From: Gammaproteobacteria bacterium MOLA455
GTDB taxonomy: Bacteria > Pseudomonadota > Gammaproteobacteria > Pseudomonadales > Porticoccaceae
Direction: 5' to 3'
Assembly: GCA_000511875.1 (NCBI GenBank)
Contig: AZIN01000001.1
Location: 813,332 to 877,331 of the forward strand
Length of the DNA stretch: 64,000 nt
The notes under the pieces were generated by a model. That model saw only the letters and a program-made list of their open reading frames with translations. It had not been told where the DNA came from and did no database searches. The position numbers were made by a program, and so were the translations under genes. Shown here in pieces: positions 1-8,279 of this stretch. Numbering within the stretch: position 1 is the first letter of the stretch; each line of letters opens with the position of its first letter.

Positions 1-104
1 GGGTAAAAGAGACTTGGATTTATCTTCAACAGGCATAGCAACATCCACATAAATACCGAAGTGGACATTGTAAAGTATAAGCTAAAAGATAAAGCAGTTA
101 GAAC

Positions 105-350
105 TTAGTTGTCGCGCTTGATACGCAGCGTCACACCAGGGTTTACCAACGGATCGCCGGTGAATTCAATACCTGCCTCTTCAAATGTATTTCTTATCAC
201 CATCAAATTTTTGGTATTAGCAATAGGGATACCCGGCTGCACCTCATAGCGCTTAATAGAAGCGCTACCAACCCCACTTCGGTTTGCGAGCTCAATCGCG
301 CTCCAACCTAACATAGCGCGCGCTGCTTTTATTTGATACGAAGATACCAT
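105..350 (-). CDS. XRE-family HTH regulator (small)
   Basis: An 81-residue protein that is almost entirely one helix-turn-helix domain. Residues about 6-60 contain the XRE pattern of two short helices around LANRSGVGSASIKRYE, followed by a short basic tail ending RIKRDN. It has no membrane segment or enzymatic domain. It is divergent from the recombinase gene at 411, and a perfect palindrome lies between them, so it probably represses itself and/or the recombinase. A GAG-type ribosome site precedes the ATG. The HTH call is firm; the target is inferred from position only. Confidence 0.8.
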   Translation of the reverse strand: MVSSYQIKAARAMLGWSAIELANRSGVGSASIKRYEVQPGIPIANTKNLMVIRNTFEEAGIEFTGDPLVNPGVTLRIKRDN

Positions 351-378
351 TGACTCTACTTTATGATTCTATTAGAAT
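350..378 (+). promoter_or_regulatory. Predicted sigma70 promoter of the recombinase gene
   Basis: TTGACT at 350-355 and TAGAAT at 373-378 are separated by 17 bases, close to the sigma70 consensus and spacing. Transcription would begin near 385, giving a leader of about 26 bases before the ATG at 411. The -10 element lies inside the palindrome at 363-381, so a repressor bound there would block this promoter. Confidence 0.5.
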
Positions 379-381
379 CAT
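363..381. promoter_or_regulatory. Perfect 19-bp palindrome, probable operator
   Basis: ATGATTCTA, one central T, then TAGAATCAT: nine perfectly complementary bases on each side. It sits in the 60-bp gap between the divergent XRE regulator and the recombinase gene and overlaps the predicted recombinase -10 element. This is the usual place for the operator of a small XRE regulator. Binding is inferred, not shown. Confidence 0.6.
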
Positions 382-410
382 TACGATTGTTTACCTAGGG
401 TTAGAATAAC

Positions 411-1274
411 ATGATTGACGATATCTTAGCCAAGTTTGATGGCGCCTTTGCCAAAAATACCATAAGAGCCTATAGGTCAGACTTTATTCAATACCAGGCC
501 TGGTGCTCACACAATAATATTGATTCAATACCAGCTACTGCCGACGCCATGGCGCAATATGTTGACTACCTTGCTACCGTCGCAAAAAGCGCGACCATCC
601 GCAGAAGGATCAATAGCTTGGGGACGGTCCTAAAACTCTCCAAACACTACAACCCCACCAACCAGCCAGAGGTGATATTGGCCATAAAAAGAATGCACCG
701 CAAAATTGGACGGGCACAGCAGCAGGCTACTCCACTCACCAAGCCGCTACTCAACCAGCTACTTGGCAACTGCGATAACACCGTCAGAGGTTTAAGAAAT
801 CAATTACTACTGAGGCTCGGCTATGAAACAATGCGCCGCCGGTCGGAACTCTGCGCCTTTAAGTTCGAAGATATAGAGCTAGCACCCAACGGTAAAACTA
901 TAATTAGACTCAATTTCTCAAAGACCGATCAATTTGGAACAGGTAAGGTTTTACCTGTCAGCGAGGAGTTGCTTAACTTGTTAGATAAATGGGAAGGGAT
1001 AGTTTGTAATCAGGGCTATATCCTAAGATCCATCAACAAACACGGACATATTGGGGATAGCCTAAACCCTGCCAGTATCAGCACCATCTTAAAGACGCTT
1101 CAGGAAGGATTAAATTCTGGATCAATCCAACAACCGCTGAGCGGTCATTCATTTAGAGTGGGTGCGGCACTTGATCTATTAGAACAAGGTGAGCCGCTTG
1201 AAAGGATAATGATTAGAGGAGGGTGGCAAACTGACTCTAGCGCCATGGCATATCTCAGAAACTGGAGTATTTAG
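411..1274 (+). CDS. Tyrosine recombinase / phage-integrase family
   Basis: A site-specific recombinase of 287 residues. An N-terminal SAM-like core-binding domain (about 1-100) precedes the catalytic domain. The catalytic set is visible: Arg near 143 (RRSELCAF), Lys near 171, the H-S-F-R box at 246-249, Trp at 272 in GGW and the nucleophile Tyr281 (AYLRNW). The protein is therefore complete and probably active. It is the only forward gene before a long minus-strand polysaccharide locus and may mark the edge of a transferred segment. No att site could be assigned to it. It could serve a small resident element or be a stand-alone recombinase. Confidence 0.88.
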   Translation: MIDDILAKFDGAFAKNTIRAYRSDFIQYQAWCSHNNIDSIPATADAMAQYVDYLATVAKSATIRRRINSLGTVLKLSKHYNPTNQPEVILAIKRMHRKIGRAQQQATPLTKPLLNQLLGNCDNTVRGLRNQLLLRLGYETMRRRSELCAFKFEDIELAPNGKTIIRLNFSKTDQFGTGKVLPVSEELLNLLDKWEGIVCNQGYILRSINKHGHIGDSLNPASISTILKTLQEGLNSGSIQQPLSGHSFRVGAALDLLEQGEPLERIMIRGGWQTDSSAMAYLRNWSI

Positions 1275-1286
1275 ATATTTTGAGCG

Positions 1287-1967
1287 CTAACCTGGGAAGT
1301 TTAAGTCTTTCTTTAAGATATCGGGAGGGGAAGGCAAATCTTTAAATAACCTCCAAACCCAATCTGACTTGGGAAATAAAACGACCCAAACAGTAAGCAA
1401 TATCAAGGAAAAGTAGGCAATGAGACCTTGTTTTCCTACATACCAAGCTTCGACGTCTCCTTTGTATGGTCCAATTACGTTGTCGTAAAAATCTAGCGTA
1501 CCACTATGACCTTCAAGAATATCCTCTTCACCACGAAACACTACCGGCCCAATGCCAGAAAGACCAGGTTTGACCTGTACAATAATATTCTGTGCTTCAA
1601 CGGGAAAAGCATCAAAACATCTTGGCGCCTGTGGTCTTGGGCCAACCAAACTCATATGTCCAATAAATACATTGAGTAACTGCGGTAATTCGTTAATTTT
1701 TGTTTTCCTCAAAAACTTACCAGCCGGTAAAACTCTGGGATCGTTTTTCATAGTAACGGTTCCAGTTCCCATACTCGGACTATTCTTCAGCATAGTTGCA
1801 AATTTAAACAGCTTAAACATTTCCCTGTTTTTACCAACACGCTCTTGGAGGAAAAAAACTTCACCCTCACCAGAAAATTTCAGAAACAACACGATGGGAA
1901 TAATCAAAGGCGAAAGTACAATAAGTGCGAGACCTGAAAGTACTACATCGAAAAATCGAATCAACAT
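1287..1967 (-). CDS. Initiating sugar-phosphate transferase (PglC/WbaP-type)
   Basis: A 226-residue bacterial sugar transferase (polyprenol-phosphate phosphoglycosyltransferase). The N-terminus has one re-entrant/membrane helix (FFDVVLSGLALIVLSPLI), followed by the family core including KTKINELPQLLNV and the SLVGPRP motif. The short length, with no multi-helix N-terminal part, fits the PglC-like monotopic class, which moves an amino-sugar phosphate onto undecaprenyl phosphate and starts repeat-unit assembly. A second hydrophobic stretch lies near 180-200 (LIAYFSLILLTVWVVLF). The start codon overlaps the stop of the upstream dehydratase (TAATG), so the two are translationally coupled. It is the last gene of the glycan operon. 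Confidence 0.9.
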   Translation of the reverse strand: MLIRFFDVVLSGLALIVLSPLIIPIVLFLKFSGEGEVFFLQERVGKNREMFKLFKFATMLKNSPSMGTGTVTMKNDPRVLPAGKFLRKTKINELPQLLNVFIGHMSLVGPRPQAPRCFDAFPVEAQNIIVQVKPGLSGIGPVVFRGEEDILEGHSGTLDFYDNVIGPYKGDVEAWYVGKQGLIAYFSLILLTVWVVLFPKSDWVWRLFKDLPSPPDILKKDLNFPG

Positions 1968-3166
1968 TACATCCTCTGATCAAGATATTTACCGGTCTCT
2001 TTATGAGCAAACTCGGGTAATAAATCAAAAAACAAGTCTAGTACGGCCTGTTTATCCCAGCTACCTTTTTCTCTAAGAGCTTGAACACTAGAAGAAAAAT
2101 CATCTAATTTTTGACTATCGTAAATAGGTTGATTTTTTATAGCACCCACTCCATCAAACCGACTCATGTCGAGGTCTTCTTTATCAGTGAAGAATTCCTC
2201 AAAATCCTTCTCGCCAGTCGTGTCACTGCTAAAAAAATAACAAGGCCACTGTTTCTTAGCGATCAACTCGCCAGCACGATCACGAGCTTCCTCTTCACTA
2301 GCGCAACGAAATGGCTCGTAACCCATTTGGCGTAAATAACGCTCTGCGATATCAGAAAATGTGATGAGATGAAGATGTTCACTTAATTTAGGGAAGAATA
2401 TCTCTCTATTTTTCCCTAGCAATCCGGACATAAGACATAACTCGCCCGATTCTTGTGGTGTTACAAAATACCGACGCACATCATTAGGAGCAGAGAATGG
2501 TTGGCGCTTTGCAAATCGCTGATTAAAACCATGCAGTAAAGAACCATCAGAGAAAGCCACATTTGCGAAACGTGCCATTGAAATAGGCATAGTTTCGCTC
2601 TCACGCATTAAGAACATTTCCATAATACGCTTGCTCGCACCCATCATATTCACTGGATTTGCCGCTTTGTCAGTTGATACGCAAAAATACTTCTTAGCCC
2701 CGTTATCTCGAACAAGCCTGAATGTTTTAATAGTATTAAAAATATTTACGCTCAACATCCGCATTAACGTATATGGGTCTTTCTCGCTTCTCACATGTTT
2801 CAATGCCGATAGATTAAAGACATAATCATACGGTCCTTCTGAGGAGATAAGAGCTTCAAATTCAGGACTACCACAATCAACGGCAAATGTTCTAAATTCA
2901 CCTTCAATATAGCCAATGGTGCTACGAATATCTCGAACCAGTTCAACCATATTATTTTCACTAATATCAACAACATGAAGTACTTTGGGACTTCGCTTAA
3001 AAATCTCTTTAGTTACTGCTTGCCCTATAGAACCGGCACCGCCGATTACTAGAAAACGGCTACTCTTCACCAATGACAATAAAGCATCAGAAAGGACATC
3101 AACATCATCACCAAAAAGCGTTGATGTGCGACCAATAAGGTCTAAGACTCCGGCTTCATTACTCAT
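1967..3166 (-). CDS. UDP-GlcNAc 4,6-dehydratase-like enzyme (CapD/PglF type)
   Basis: A Rossmann-fold nucleotide-sugar dehydratase of the Polysacc_synt_2 family, 399 residues. The NAD site GGAGSIGQ is at 42-49. The active-site stretch STDKAANPVNMMGASKR (about 164-180) has Met at the position of the usual SDR tyrosine. This S-M-K pattern is typical of the C5-retaining WbpM/PglF enzymes, whereas PseB/FlaA1 have Tyr. The expected product is UDP-4-keto-6-deoxy-GlcNAc. It has no transmembrane N-terminal part, so it is soluble. It overlaps the DegT aminotransferase upstream by ATGA and the sugar transferase downstream by TAATG. The exact substrate is inferred. Confidence 0.85.
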   Translation of the reverse strand: MSNEAGVLDLIGRTSTLFGDDVDVLSDALLSLVKSSRFLVIGGAGSIGQAVTKEIFKRSPKVLHVVDISENNMVELVRDIRSTIGYIEGEFRTFAVDCGSPEFEALISSEGPYDYVFNLSALKHVRSEKDPYTLMRMLSVNIFNTIKTFRLVRDNGAKKYFCVSTDKAANPVNMMGASKRIMEMFLMRESETMPISMARFANVAFSDGSLLHGFNQRFAKRQPFSAPNDVRRYFVTPQESGELCLMSGLLGKNREIFFPKLSEHLHLITFSDIAERYLRQMGYEPFRCASEEEARDRAGELIAKKQWPCYFFSSDTTGEKDFEEFFTDKEDLDMSRFDGVGAIKNQPIYDSQKLDDFSSSVQALREKGSWDKQAVLDLFFDLLPEFAHKETGKYLDQRM

Positions 3167-4299
3167 GCAATCGCCTCCAAAAGCGCGTTACATACCTGAT
3201 CAACCTCATCTTCGGTCATGGTTGGGAATAGGGGAAGCGTGAGCTGTCGGCGGCAAATATCTGCCGTAACAGGTGAATCATTTGGCGAAAACTGTCCTTT
3301 ATAGGCCGTAAAATCCCAAAAGGGCGGATAGTGTATGCTCGACTGAATTCTCTTTTCTTTCAGAGCGCCAATAACGGCTACCCGGTCTGTTTTCTCGGGG
3401 AGCAAAACTGGCAAGATGTGATACACAGACGTGAAGTTTGACGCTTGGTGTGCGAAAGGCATTGTAACTGGAGAACCCTCGAGTTTACTTCGATACCGGT
3501 CAGTAAGCTCTCCTCGCCTAAGATTACCGGCCGGCAATTTATCAAGCTGCACAGAGCCAATCGCGGCTCGCATTTCATCCATTCTATAATTTAAACCTGG
3601 TTGCGCAACGTCATAGGTAATAGCCCGACCCTTATGCCTGTCTAATGTAAGGGTAGTCATACCGTGTGAACGCAAATAACCGAGCCTCTTATTTAATTCA
3701 ACATCCAATGTAGAAACCATCCCTCCCTCACCAATCGATAAATTTTTATTGCTAAAGAAAGAAAAACAACCCACATCACCAAATGTACCACATACCTTGC
3801 CATCAACTGTTGCACCTGGCGCATGTGCGACATCTTCAATTAGCCCTATACCCTTATCTCGACATAGCTGGCTGATCGCCATGATATCTCGGCAGGGATA
3901 CCCCGCATAATGAACTACTATTACCGCTTTGGTTTTTTCAGTGATCTGTTGCTCTACTGACTCTAATGACATGTTCCAATTATCCAATGAGGTAGCATCC
4001 GCTAATATTGGGCTAGCGCCAACTAAATTAACCACATTAACATCAGCAACAAAGGTAAGGGACGGAATGACTACTTCATCACCCGGACCGACATCCAAAG
4101 CTAAAAGAGCCATATGAAGAGCTGCTGTTCCGTTAGAGACGGCTTTGCAATGGGCCCCGTCACCGAGAAAGGCTCCAAAAGCCGTTTCGAATTTGTTAAT
4201 TTCTTCACCCATGGAAAGCCAGCCGCCCGTGACGACATCAGACACTGCTTTGACCTCGAGATGATCAAAGTTTAATTTAAATAATTGTATTTCCCACAT
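3163..4299 (-). CDS. DegT/DnrJ/EryC1-family sugar aminotransferase
   Basis: A PLP-dependent aminotransferase of 378 residues that adds an amino group to a 4-keto (or 3-keto) nucleotide sugar. The PLP lysine is Lys185 in FFSNKNLSIGEGG, preceded by the IEDVAHAPG block (about 154-162) that holds the cofactor ring. A GAGG ribosome site precedes the ATG. The gene is coupled to the 4,6-dehydratase through an ATGA overlap. Together they would convert UDP-GlcNAc to a UDP-4-amino-4,6-dideoxy sugar, as PglF and PglE do. The family is certain; the pathway step is inferred from the pair. Confidence 0.9.
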   Translation of the reverse strand: MWEIQLFKLNFDHLEVKAVSDVVTGGWLSMGEEINKFETAFGAFLGDGAHCKAVSNGTAALHMALLALDVGPGDEVVIPSLTFVADVNVVNLVGASPILADATSLDNWNMSLESVEQQITEKTKAVIVVHYAGYPCRDIMAISQLCRDKGIGLIEDVAHAPGATVDGKVCGTFGDVGCFSFFSNKNLSIGEGGMVSTLDVELNKRLGYLRSHGMTTLTLDRHKGRAITYDVAQPGLNYRMDEMRAAIGSVQLDKLPAGNLRRGELTDRYRSKLEGSPVTMPFAHQASNFTSVYHILPVLLPEKTDRVAVIGALKEKRIQSSIHYPPFWDFTAYKGQFSPNDSPVTADICRRQLTLPLFPTMTEDEVDQVCNALLEAIA

Positions 4300-4320
4300 T
4301 TCAATACCTCAAACAATTTG

Positions 4321-5166
4321 TTACAGAGCGACCATCTTTCGTGGCGAAAAGGAGTCGGACCGTGTGGCTTTCATAAACGGCTCCTCTATGTAAAAGTTTG
4401 GGGATAGATCGAGGAGATCTAAATAAACATTCCTAGCAGAATTTAACTCCAAGCATGACAAACGCCCCGCGCCAAAAGGCATAGTCTTAGCCAGATTCCT
4501 TTCGAAAAGAATATTGCTATAAATCTTAGCGCCTCCACCGGGAACAACCCCATCATCACGGATAAATAATTTATACTCATCCTCATATATTTCATCACCA
4601 ACTTTGATTTCCCCAGAGAACTGAAAATCATATCGATAAGGTACCTTAGCTACATCCTCTAGGTAGTGCATGAATGTAAAACATTCATGCACCATTGGCC
4701 CTATAAATAAAAATTTGACCTTTTTACCGGACTTTGACAGCAGATCGAAGGTGCTTCCCTGCCCTACTGAGCTTTTAGCGACATCCGAAATAAATGTTAA
4801 ATCGGAGCCATAACCTATATTAGACATAAGCGGATCAATTGATCTCCTCCAATGGTGTTGTTTTCTGAAAAATTCTGAAAGGGCTCCCATTGAGCTCTTA
4901 GACTTCTCCACATCATACCTTTCTCCATTACAGAAGCTAAAGGTGTAACTCGGCATAAGAACCGTTGCAACATCTAATGAATAGATAATGCTGGCTAATG
5001 CCTCCAAAACTCCGACCTTGCCAATATTCGGATTTGGGATGCCAAAGTTCATTCCACTATGGATATATAAAATATCACAGTCTTGAGCACCAATGTCTAT
5101 AAGCGACTGCTTAATAAACTTTGCATCCATAAAATCGGCATCGTGTTTGAACAAAACTTCCGACAT
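4321..5166 (-). CDS. AAC(3)-family (antibiotic_NAT) N-acyltransferase
   Basis: A 281-residue protein with the fold of aminoglycoside 3-N-acetyltransferases. Diagnostic blocks are the early DILYIHSGMNFG segment, VLMPSYTFSFCNG, and the MGALSEFFRKQ...WRRSIDPLMSNIGYG region that shapes the CoA/acyl site. In polysaccharide loci such proteins acylate amino sugars and are not resistance determinants. It lies between the DegT aminotransferase and the SDR/carrier-protein genes, so it is a good candidate for moving an acyl group onto the new amino sugar. An AGAGG ribosome site lies 5 bases before the ATG. Whether the donor is acyl-CoA or acyl-ACP cannot be read from sequence. Confidence 0.8.
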   Translation of the reverse strand: MSEVLFKHDADFMDAKFIKQSLIDIGAQDCDILYIHSGMNFGIPNPNIGKVGVLEALASIIYSLDVATVLMPSYTFSFCNGERYDVEKSKSSMGALSEFFRKQHHWRRSIDPLMSNIGYGSDLTFISDVAKSSVGQGSTFDLLSKSGKKVKFLFIGPMVHECFTFMHYLEDVAKVPYRYDFQFSGEIKVGDEIYEDEYKLFIRDDGVVPGGGAKIYSNILFERNLAKTMPFGAGRLSCLELNSARNVYLDLLDLSPNFYIEEPFMKATRSDSFSPRKMVAL

Positions 5167-5181
5167 ACTAACCTCTGAAAA

Positions 5182-5919
5182 TTAATTAATTGACGCACCA
5201 CCATCAAGGAACATTTCTTGACCCGTCATCCACAAGGAAGGCTCCAGTAAAAAGCTAATAGCGTGGGTGACATCTCGCGGTGACCCAGTTCCTAAAATAT
5301 ATCGATCAAACCTACTTTTATCTGCTCCCGAGACAAATAGATGGTCTGTCATTTTCGTCCTAACAGCGCCAAGGATAATTGAATTAAACCGCGTCCCAGG
5401 AAATTCTACAGCCAAACCTTTAACCAAACTATTGAGCGCACCCTTGGATGATGAATAAATGGCGTTGCCTTTATCACCAAACTTACTAAAAAACGCAGAC
5501 AAAAACACAACTGACTGGAGAGATCTACGATACTCCTTTGATGTTAGAACTCGCAAAATCTCAATAATACTAAAAACATTAACATTGTATATGGATTGAG
5601 TGTCAACAAGTTTGACTGCCCGAAAAGGCAGAATTTTTAGCTGACCCGCAGCATGAACAACCCTTTCCACCACAATGTCTTGACTCGAAACAAATTTACG
5701 AAAATCTTCATATAAGCTATCCACTTTGGAAAGATCATAGACCCAAATTAAAATTTTGAAGCGCGTACTCAAGGAGTCACTGAGCTCCATCAATTTCTGA
5801 TAGTCCCGACCATGCAAAAGGAGATTTTCCCCTTTACATCTTTCGAGAGCTAATTCCATACCAATAGAGGAAGTAGCTCCGGTAATCAAGGTAAAACCCT
5901 GCGCACTACTTGCGTTCAA
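5182..5919 (-). CDS. Short-chain dehydrogenase/reductase
   Basis: A classical SDR with the NAD(P) site TLITGATSSIG near the N-terminus and the catalytic YSSSK (Tyr-x-x-x-Lys). It ends with the common GQEMFLDGG motif of FabG-like enzymes. No ATG fits; a TTG at 5919 is the preferred start, and TTG codons at 5928 and 5940 in the same frame are alternatives. All of them overlap the end of the upstream carrier-protein gene. Next to a carrier protein and a KASIII it could reduce a beta-ketoacyl-ACP to the 3-hydroxyacyl form. A nucleotide-sugar reductase role is the main alternative. Confidence 0.8.
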   Translation of the reverse strand: MNASSAQGFTLITGATSSIGMELALERCKGENLLLHGRDYQKLMELSDSLSTRFKILIWVYDLSKVDSLYEDFRKFVSSQDIVVERVVHAAGQLKILPFRAVKLVDTQSIYNVNVFSIIEILRVLTSKEYRRSLQSVVFLSAFFSKFGDKGNAIYSSSKGALNSLVKGLAVEFPGTRFNSIILGAVRTKMTDHLFVSGADKSRFDRYILGTGSPRDVTHAISFLLEPSLWMTGQEMFLDGGASIN

Positions 5920-6118
5920 AATGCTCAAGAAAGTCTCCAATAGTAGGAAATTTTACAATATCTTCCGCGGCCATTTGGGTCCCAAGCTGATCCTCCAGAT
6001 AACCAAGTAATACGAGGGCATTTAACGAATCCCACTCCTCTAACTCTTCAAAATTTAATGTCGTATCAATTTGATCTACTTCGAATATTTCCTTTAACTC
6101 ATCTAACAATTTACTCAT
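5906..6118 (-). CDS. Acyl carrier protein (first)
   Basis: A 70-residue acidic carrier protein. The phosphopantetheine serine is Ser31 in EEWDSLNALVLL, the standard DSL motif at the start of helix 2. It is not the housekeeping AcpP, whose sequence around the site differs (GADSLDTVEL in most gammaproteobacteria). The gene lies just downstream of the KASIII gene and overlaps the SDR gene, so it is probably a dedicated carrier for acyl-chain building on this glycan. Cytoplasmic. Confidence 0.88.
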   Translation of the reverse strand: MSKLLDELKEIFEVDQIDTTLNFEELEEWDSLNALVLLGYLEDQLGTQMAAEDIVKFPTIGDFLEHFERK

Positions 6119-6119
6119 T

Positions 6120-7184
6120 TTAAAACTCCATCACAGACATAAACATAGGATTCTCGATATCAATTACCAAGCTTCCCCAAGAAAGACCCACACCAAAACC
6201 AGCGAAGCATAACTTTTTCGGCTTAACGAAGTCATTTTTCTCAAAGTTAGTACACAAAACCGCAGGAATAGTGACACCGCTGCTATTACCATAATGACTC
6301 ACAAGTTTATGAGGCATTTTCTCAATAGGTATCTCCAATTTGTTCGCTAACTTTTTCAACATAAAGGGATTTGGTTGGTGAAAGATAAAAAAATCAACAT
6401 CATCTTTCATTACCTTAGCCTCACTAAGTATCTCTTCAACCAAAGCAGGGACCTCTCTTAGAACAAAGTTGAATACAGCATCACCTTTCATCACGAGATC
6501 ATCAAGACATCTCACATTACCATTTTGGTCTTGAGTTAACTTTTTCGTTTCTGAGCTTGGACGAATTTTCATTCCACCCGCAGGGATCATAAGGGCATCC
6601 CAACCACTGCCATCGATATAGTTTAAAGCTGTTATATCGTTAGAATTGACACTATCATCAACAATAGTGATAGAGGCGGCATCGCCAATAATTGGACGAC
6701 TATTCCGATCGCCCGCACCAACTAATCGACTCAAAACATCGACATTTACAACAGCAACTCGATTTATATTTTCTTGCCAAAGTAGGGACAGAGCAGTTGT
6801 CATTCCCGATATAAAACCAGAACATCCCTGATTGATATCAATACACACCATGTCTTTCTTGAATGGAAGAGCGCCATGAACAACAAAGCTCGTTCCTGGC
6901 ATAAGATAATCGGGTGTCTGAGTGATCAGAACCATCGCATCAACTGAGGATAGATCAAGCTCTTTTGCGTCAATTAAGCTTTTAAATCCGGCTATCACCA
7001 AGTCCGAACTCGAAGTATCAGATGCAACTACCCGCCGCCTATCATACCCCATCACCAGTTTTAACTTTTTTGACTGCGCATTAGTAAAATTATACTGATC
7101 TACCTCACTGTCAAACCGCACTTCATTTTTGGGAATAACTAAATGAACACCGGAAATCTTTCCTCGTGGAAACTTCATAATCAT
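6120..7184 (-). CDS. 3-oxoacyl-ACP synthase III-like (KASIII)
   Basis: A thiolase-fold condensing enzyme, 354 residues. The Cys-His-Asn triad is visible: Cys121 in DINQGCSGF, His269 in FIFHQPNP and Asn300 in HYGNSSG. All three residues being present supports true condensation of an acyl-CoA primer with malonyl-ACP, not just acyl transfer. The ATG overlaps the stop of the second carrier-protein gene (ATGA) and the first carrier-protein gene follows at once, so both carriers are made alongside it. In O-antigen loci such enzymes are known to make short acyl groups (for example 3-hydroxybutyryl) for amino sugars. The product here is not known. Confidence 0.9.
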   Translation of the reverse strand: MIMKFPRGKISGVHLVIPKNEVRFDSEVDQYNFTNAQSKKLKLVMGYDRRRVVASDTSSSDLVIAGFKSLIDAKELDLSSVDAMVLITQTPDYLMPGTSFVVHGALPFKKDMVCIDINQGCSGFISGMTTALSLLWQENINRVAVVNVDVLSRLVGAGDRNSRPIIGDAASITIVDDSVNSNDITALNYIDGSGWDALMIPAGGMKIRPSSETKKLTQDQNGNVRCLDDLVMKGDAVFNFVLREVPALVEEILSEAKVMKDDVDFFIFHQPNPFMLKKLANKLEIPIEKMPHKLVSHYGNSSGVTIPAVLCTNFEKNDFVKPKKLCFAGFGVGLSWGSLVIDIENPMFMSVMEF

Positions 7185-7411
7185 CGCTGCGAAGACTCAT
7201 TCAAATATGCTAATAATGTTACGAAAGACGAGAAGACATCTGGATTTATTTGACTCACTTCTATCTCGATGCCTAACGTAGCCTCGATTTCATCCACAAG
7301 CAATACAATATCTAAAGAATCTAAAACACCATGCAATGCAAAGTCGACAGACCCATCGAATTCTAAATCCGGTCGTATCTCTCTTATAGCATCCAATAAT
7401 TTAATTTTCAT
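7181..7411 (-). CDS. Acyl/aminoacyl carrier protein (second)
   Basis: A 76-residue carrier protein with the phosphopantetheine serine Ser32 in GVLDSLDIVLLVDEIE. The chosen ATG at 7411 has a GGAG ribosome site six bases upstream; an ATG 12 codons earlier lies well inside the formyltransferase gene and is unlikely. It overlaps the formyltransferase by 11 bases and the KASIII by ATGA. Because an adenylation-domain gene lies two genes upstream, this protein may carry an activated amino acid in the way DltC does for DltA. It could instead be a second fatty-acyl carrier. Confidence 0.85.
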   Translation of the reverse strand: MKIKLLDAIREIRPDLEFDGSVDFALHGVLDSLDIVLLVDEIEATLGIEIEVSQINPDVFSSFVTLLAYLNESSQR

Positions 7412-8279
7412 TTTTTCTCCATTTAAGGTGTGATAAACCGCCATCATTAAGTATCAAATATGACACGTCACCAAGTTGACAGAAACCTATTCCAAACGTT
7501 TGATATAATGAGGTAAATTCTTCATGGTTCATTCTATTTGCTCTTAAAATCTCAATATCACCATAAATAGCACCAGCATAGGGGACGGAAAACGCTCGGA
7601 TTTTTCCATATGCTGTTTTAAGACTATCGGAGTTAACTATCGTACGATCATGAGTAGAGATTTTACCATAGTAACTAGATGCAATAACTTCTTGTTCGAT
7701 TCCTTGATAGCCGTCTATACACTTGTTTACACTATTACGCATAATTCTGGGATACACTTTAAGAAACTCCTTCTGTAATTGGTGAATGTAAATATCCTCA
7801 GAGAGATTAATAACAACTTGATCAATGATGCGGCCGACGTCCACATCCTCTTCCATGACATGCACGGTAACGCCCGTCTTTTTATCACCATTGACAATAG
7901 GCCAGTGCTGTGGAGACATCCCTCTATAGTATGGAAGTAAAGATGGATGCAGATTCAAAGCGTTTAGTTTTGCTCTCCCAAAAATAGACCTCGGAATTAT
8001 CCTTTGAAAGTGCGCACTTAAGATAAAATCGTACTCCATAGCAGCGAATAATTTTATTACTTTTTCATCCTTAAATGACGCAATCTGAATTACAGGGATT
8101 TCGTTTTTCCTACAGTAGTTTACTAACTGCTCTCCTGATGTCGAAACTGGTGCTAAAATAATGACAGCCAATGCAGATAAACCTGACTCTTCAACAAGAA
8201 GAGACCGTAACACTGCAAGACTGAAAGAGTCCTCCCCAAAAAAAACAAACGTATGGTTACGCATTTCAAATTGAGTCAT
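7401..8279 (-). CDS. Formyltransferase (Fmt/sugar N-formyltransferase-like)
   Basis: A 292-residue N10-formyltetrahydrofolate-dependent formyltransferase. The catalytic set Asn109-x-His111 in NALNLHPSLLPYYRG and Asp147 in EDVDVGRII matches the Fmt/ArnA/VioF fold, as does the GVTVH strand. It has no ArnA dehydrogenase domain. It overlaps the adenylation-domain gene upstream and the carrier-protein gene downstream. In LPS loci such enzymes formylate 4-amino or 3-amino dTDP/GDP sugars. Lying between an adenylation domain and a carrier protein it could instead formylate a carrier-bound amino acid. The residues alone do not decide. Confidence 0.85.
   Translation of the reverse strand: MTQFEMRNHTFVFFGEDSFSLAVLRSLLVEESGLSALAVIILAPVSTSGEQLVNYCRKNEIPVIQIASFKDEKVIKLFAAMEYDFILSAHFQRIIPRSIFGRAKLNALNLHPSLLPYYRGMSPQHWPIVNGDKKTGVTVHVMEEDVDVGRIIDQVVINLSEDIYIHQLQKEFLKVYPRIMRNSVNKCIDGYQGIEQEVIASSYYGKISTHDRTIVNSDSLKTAYGKIRAFSVPYAGAIYGDIEILRANRMNHEEFTSLYQTFGIGFCQLGDVSYLILNDGGLSHLKWRKNEN

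Noticed and set aside
1552-2076. 174-residue plus-strand frame opposite the sugar transferase
   Set aside because: It lies opposite two genes with clear motifs, has no ribosome site and no recognisable domain.
4321-5166. Aminoglycoside-resistance gene
   Set aside because: The AAC(3) fold is present, but the gene is embedded in a glycan operon beside sugar-amine genes; acylation of an amino sugar is much more likely.
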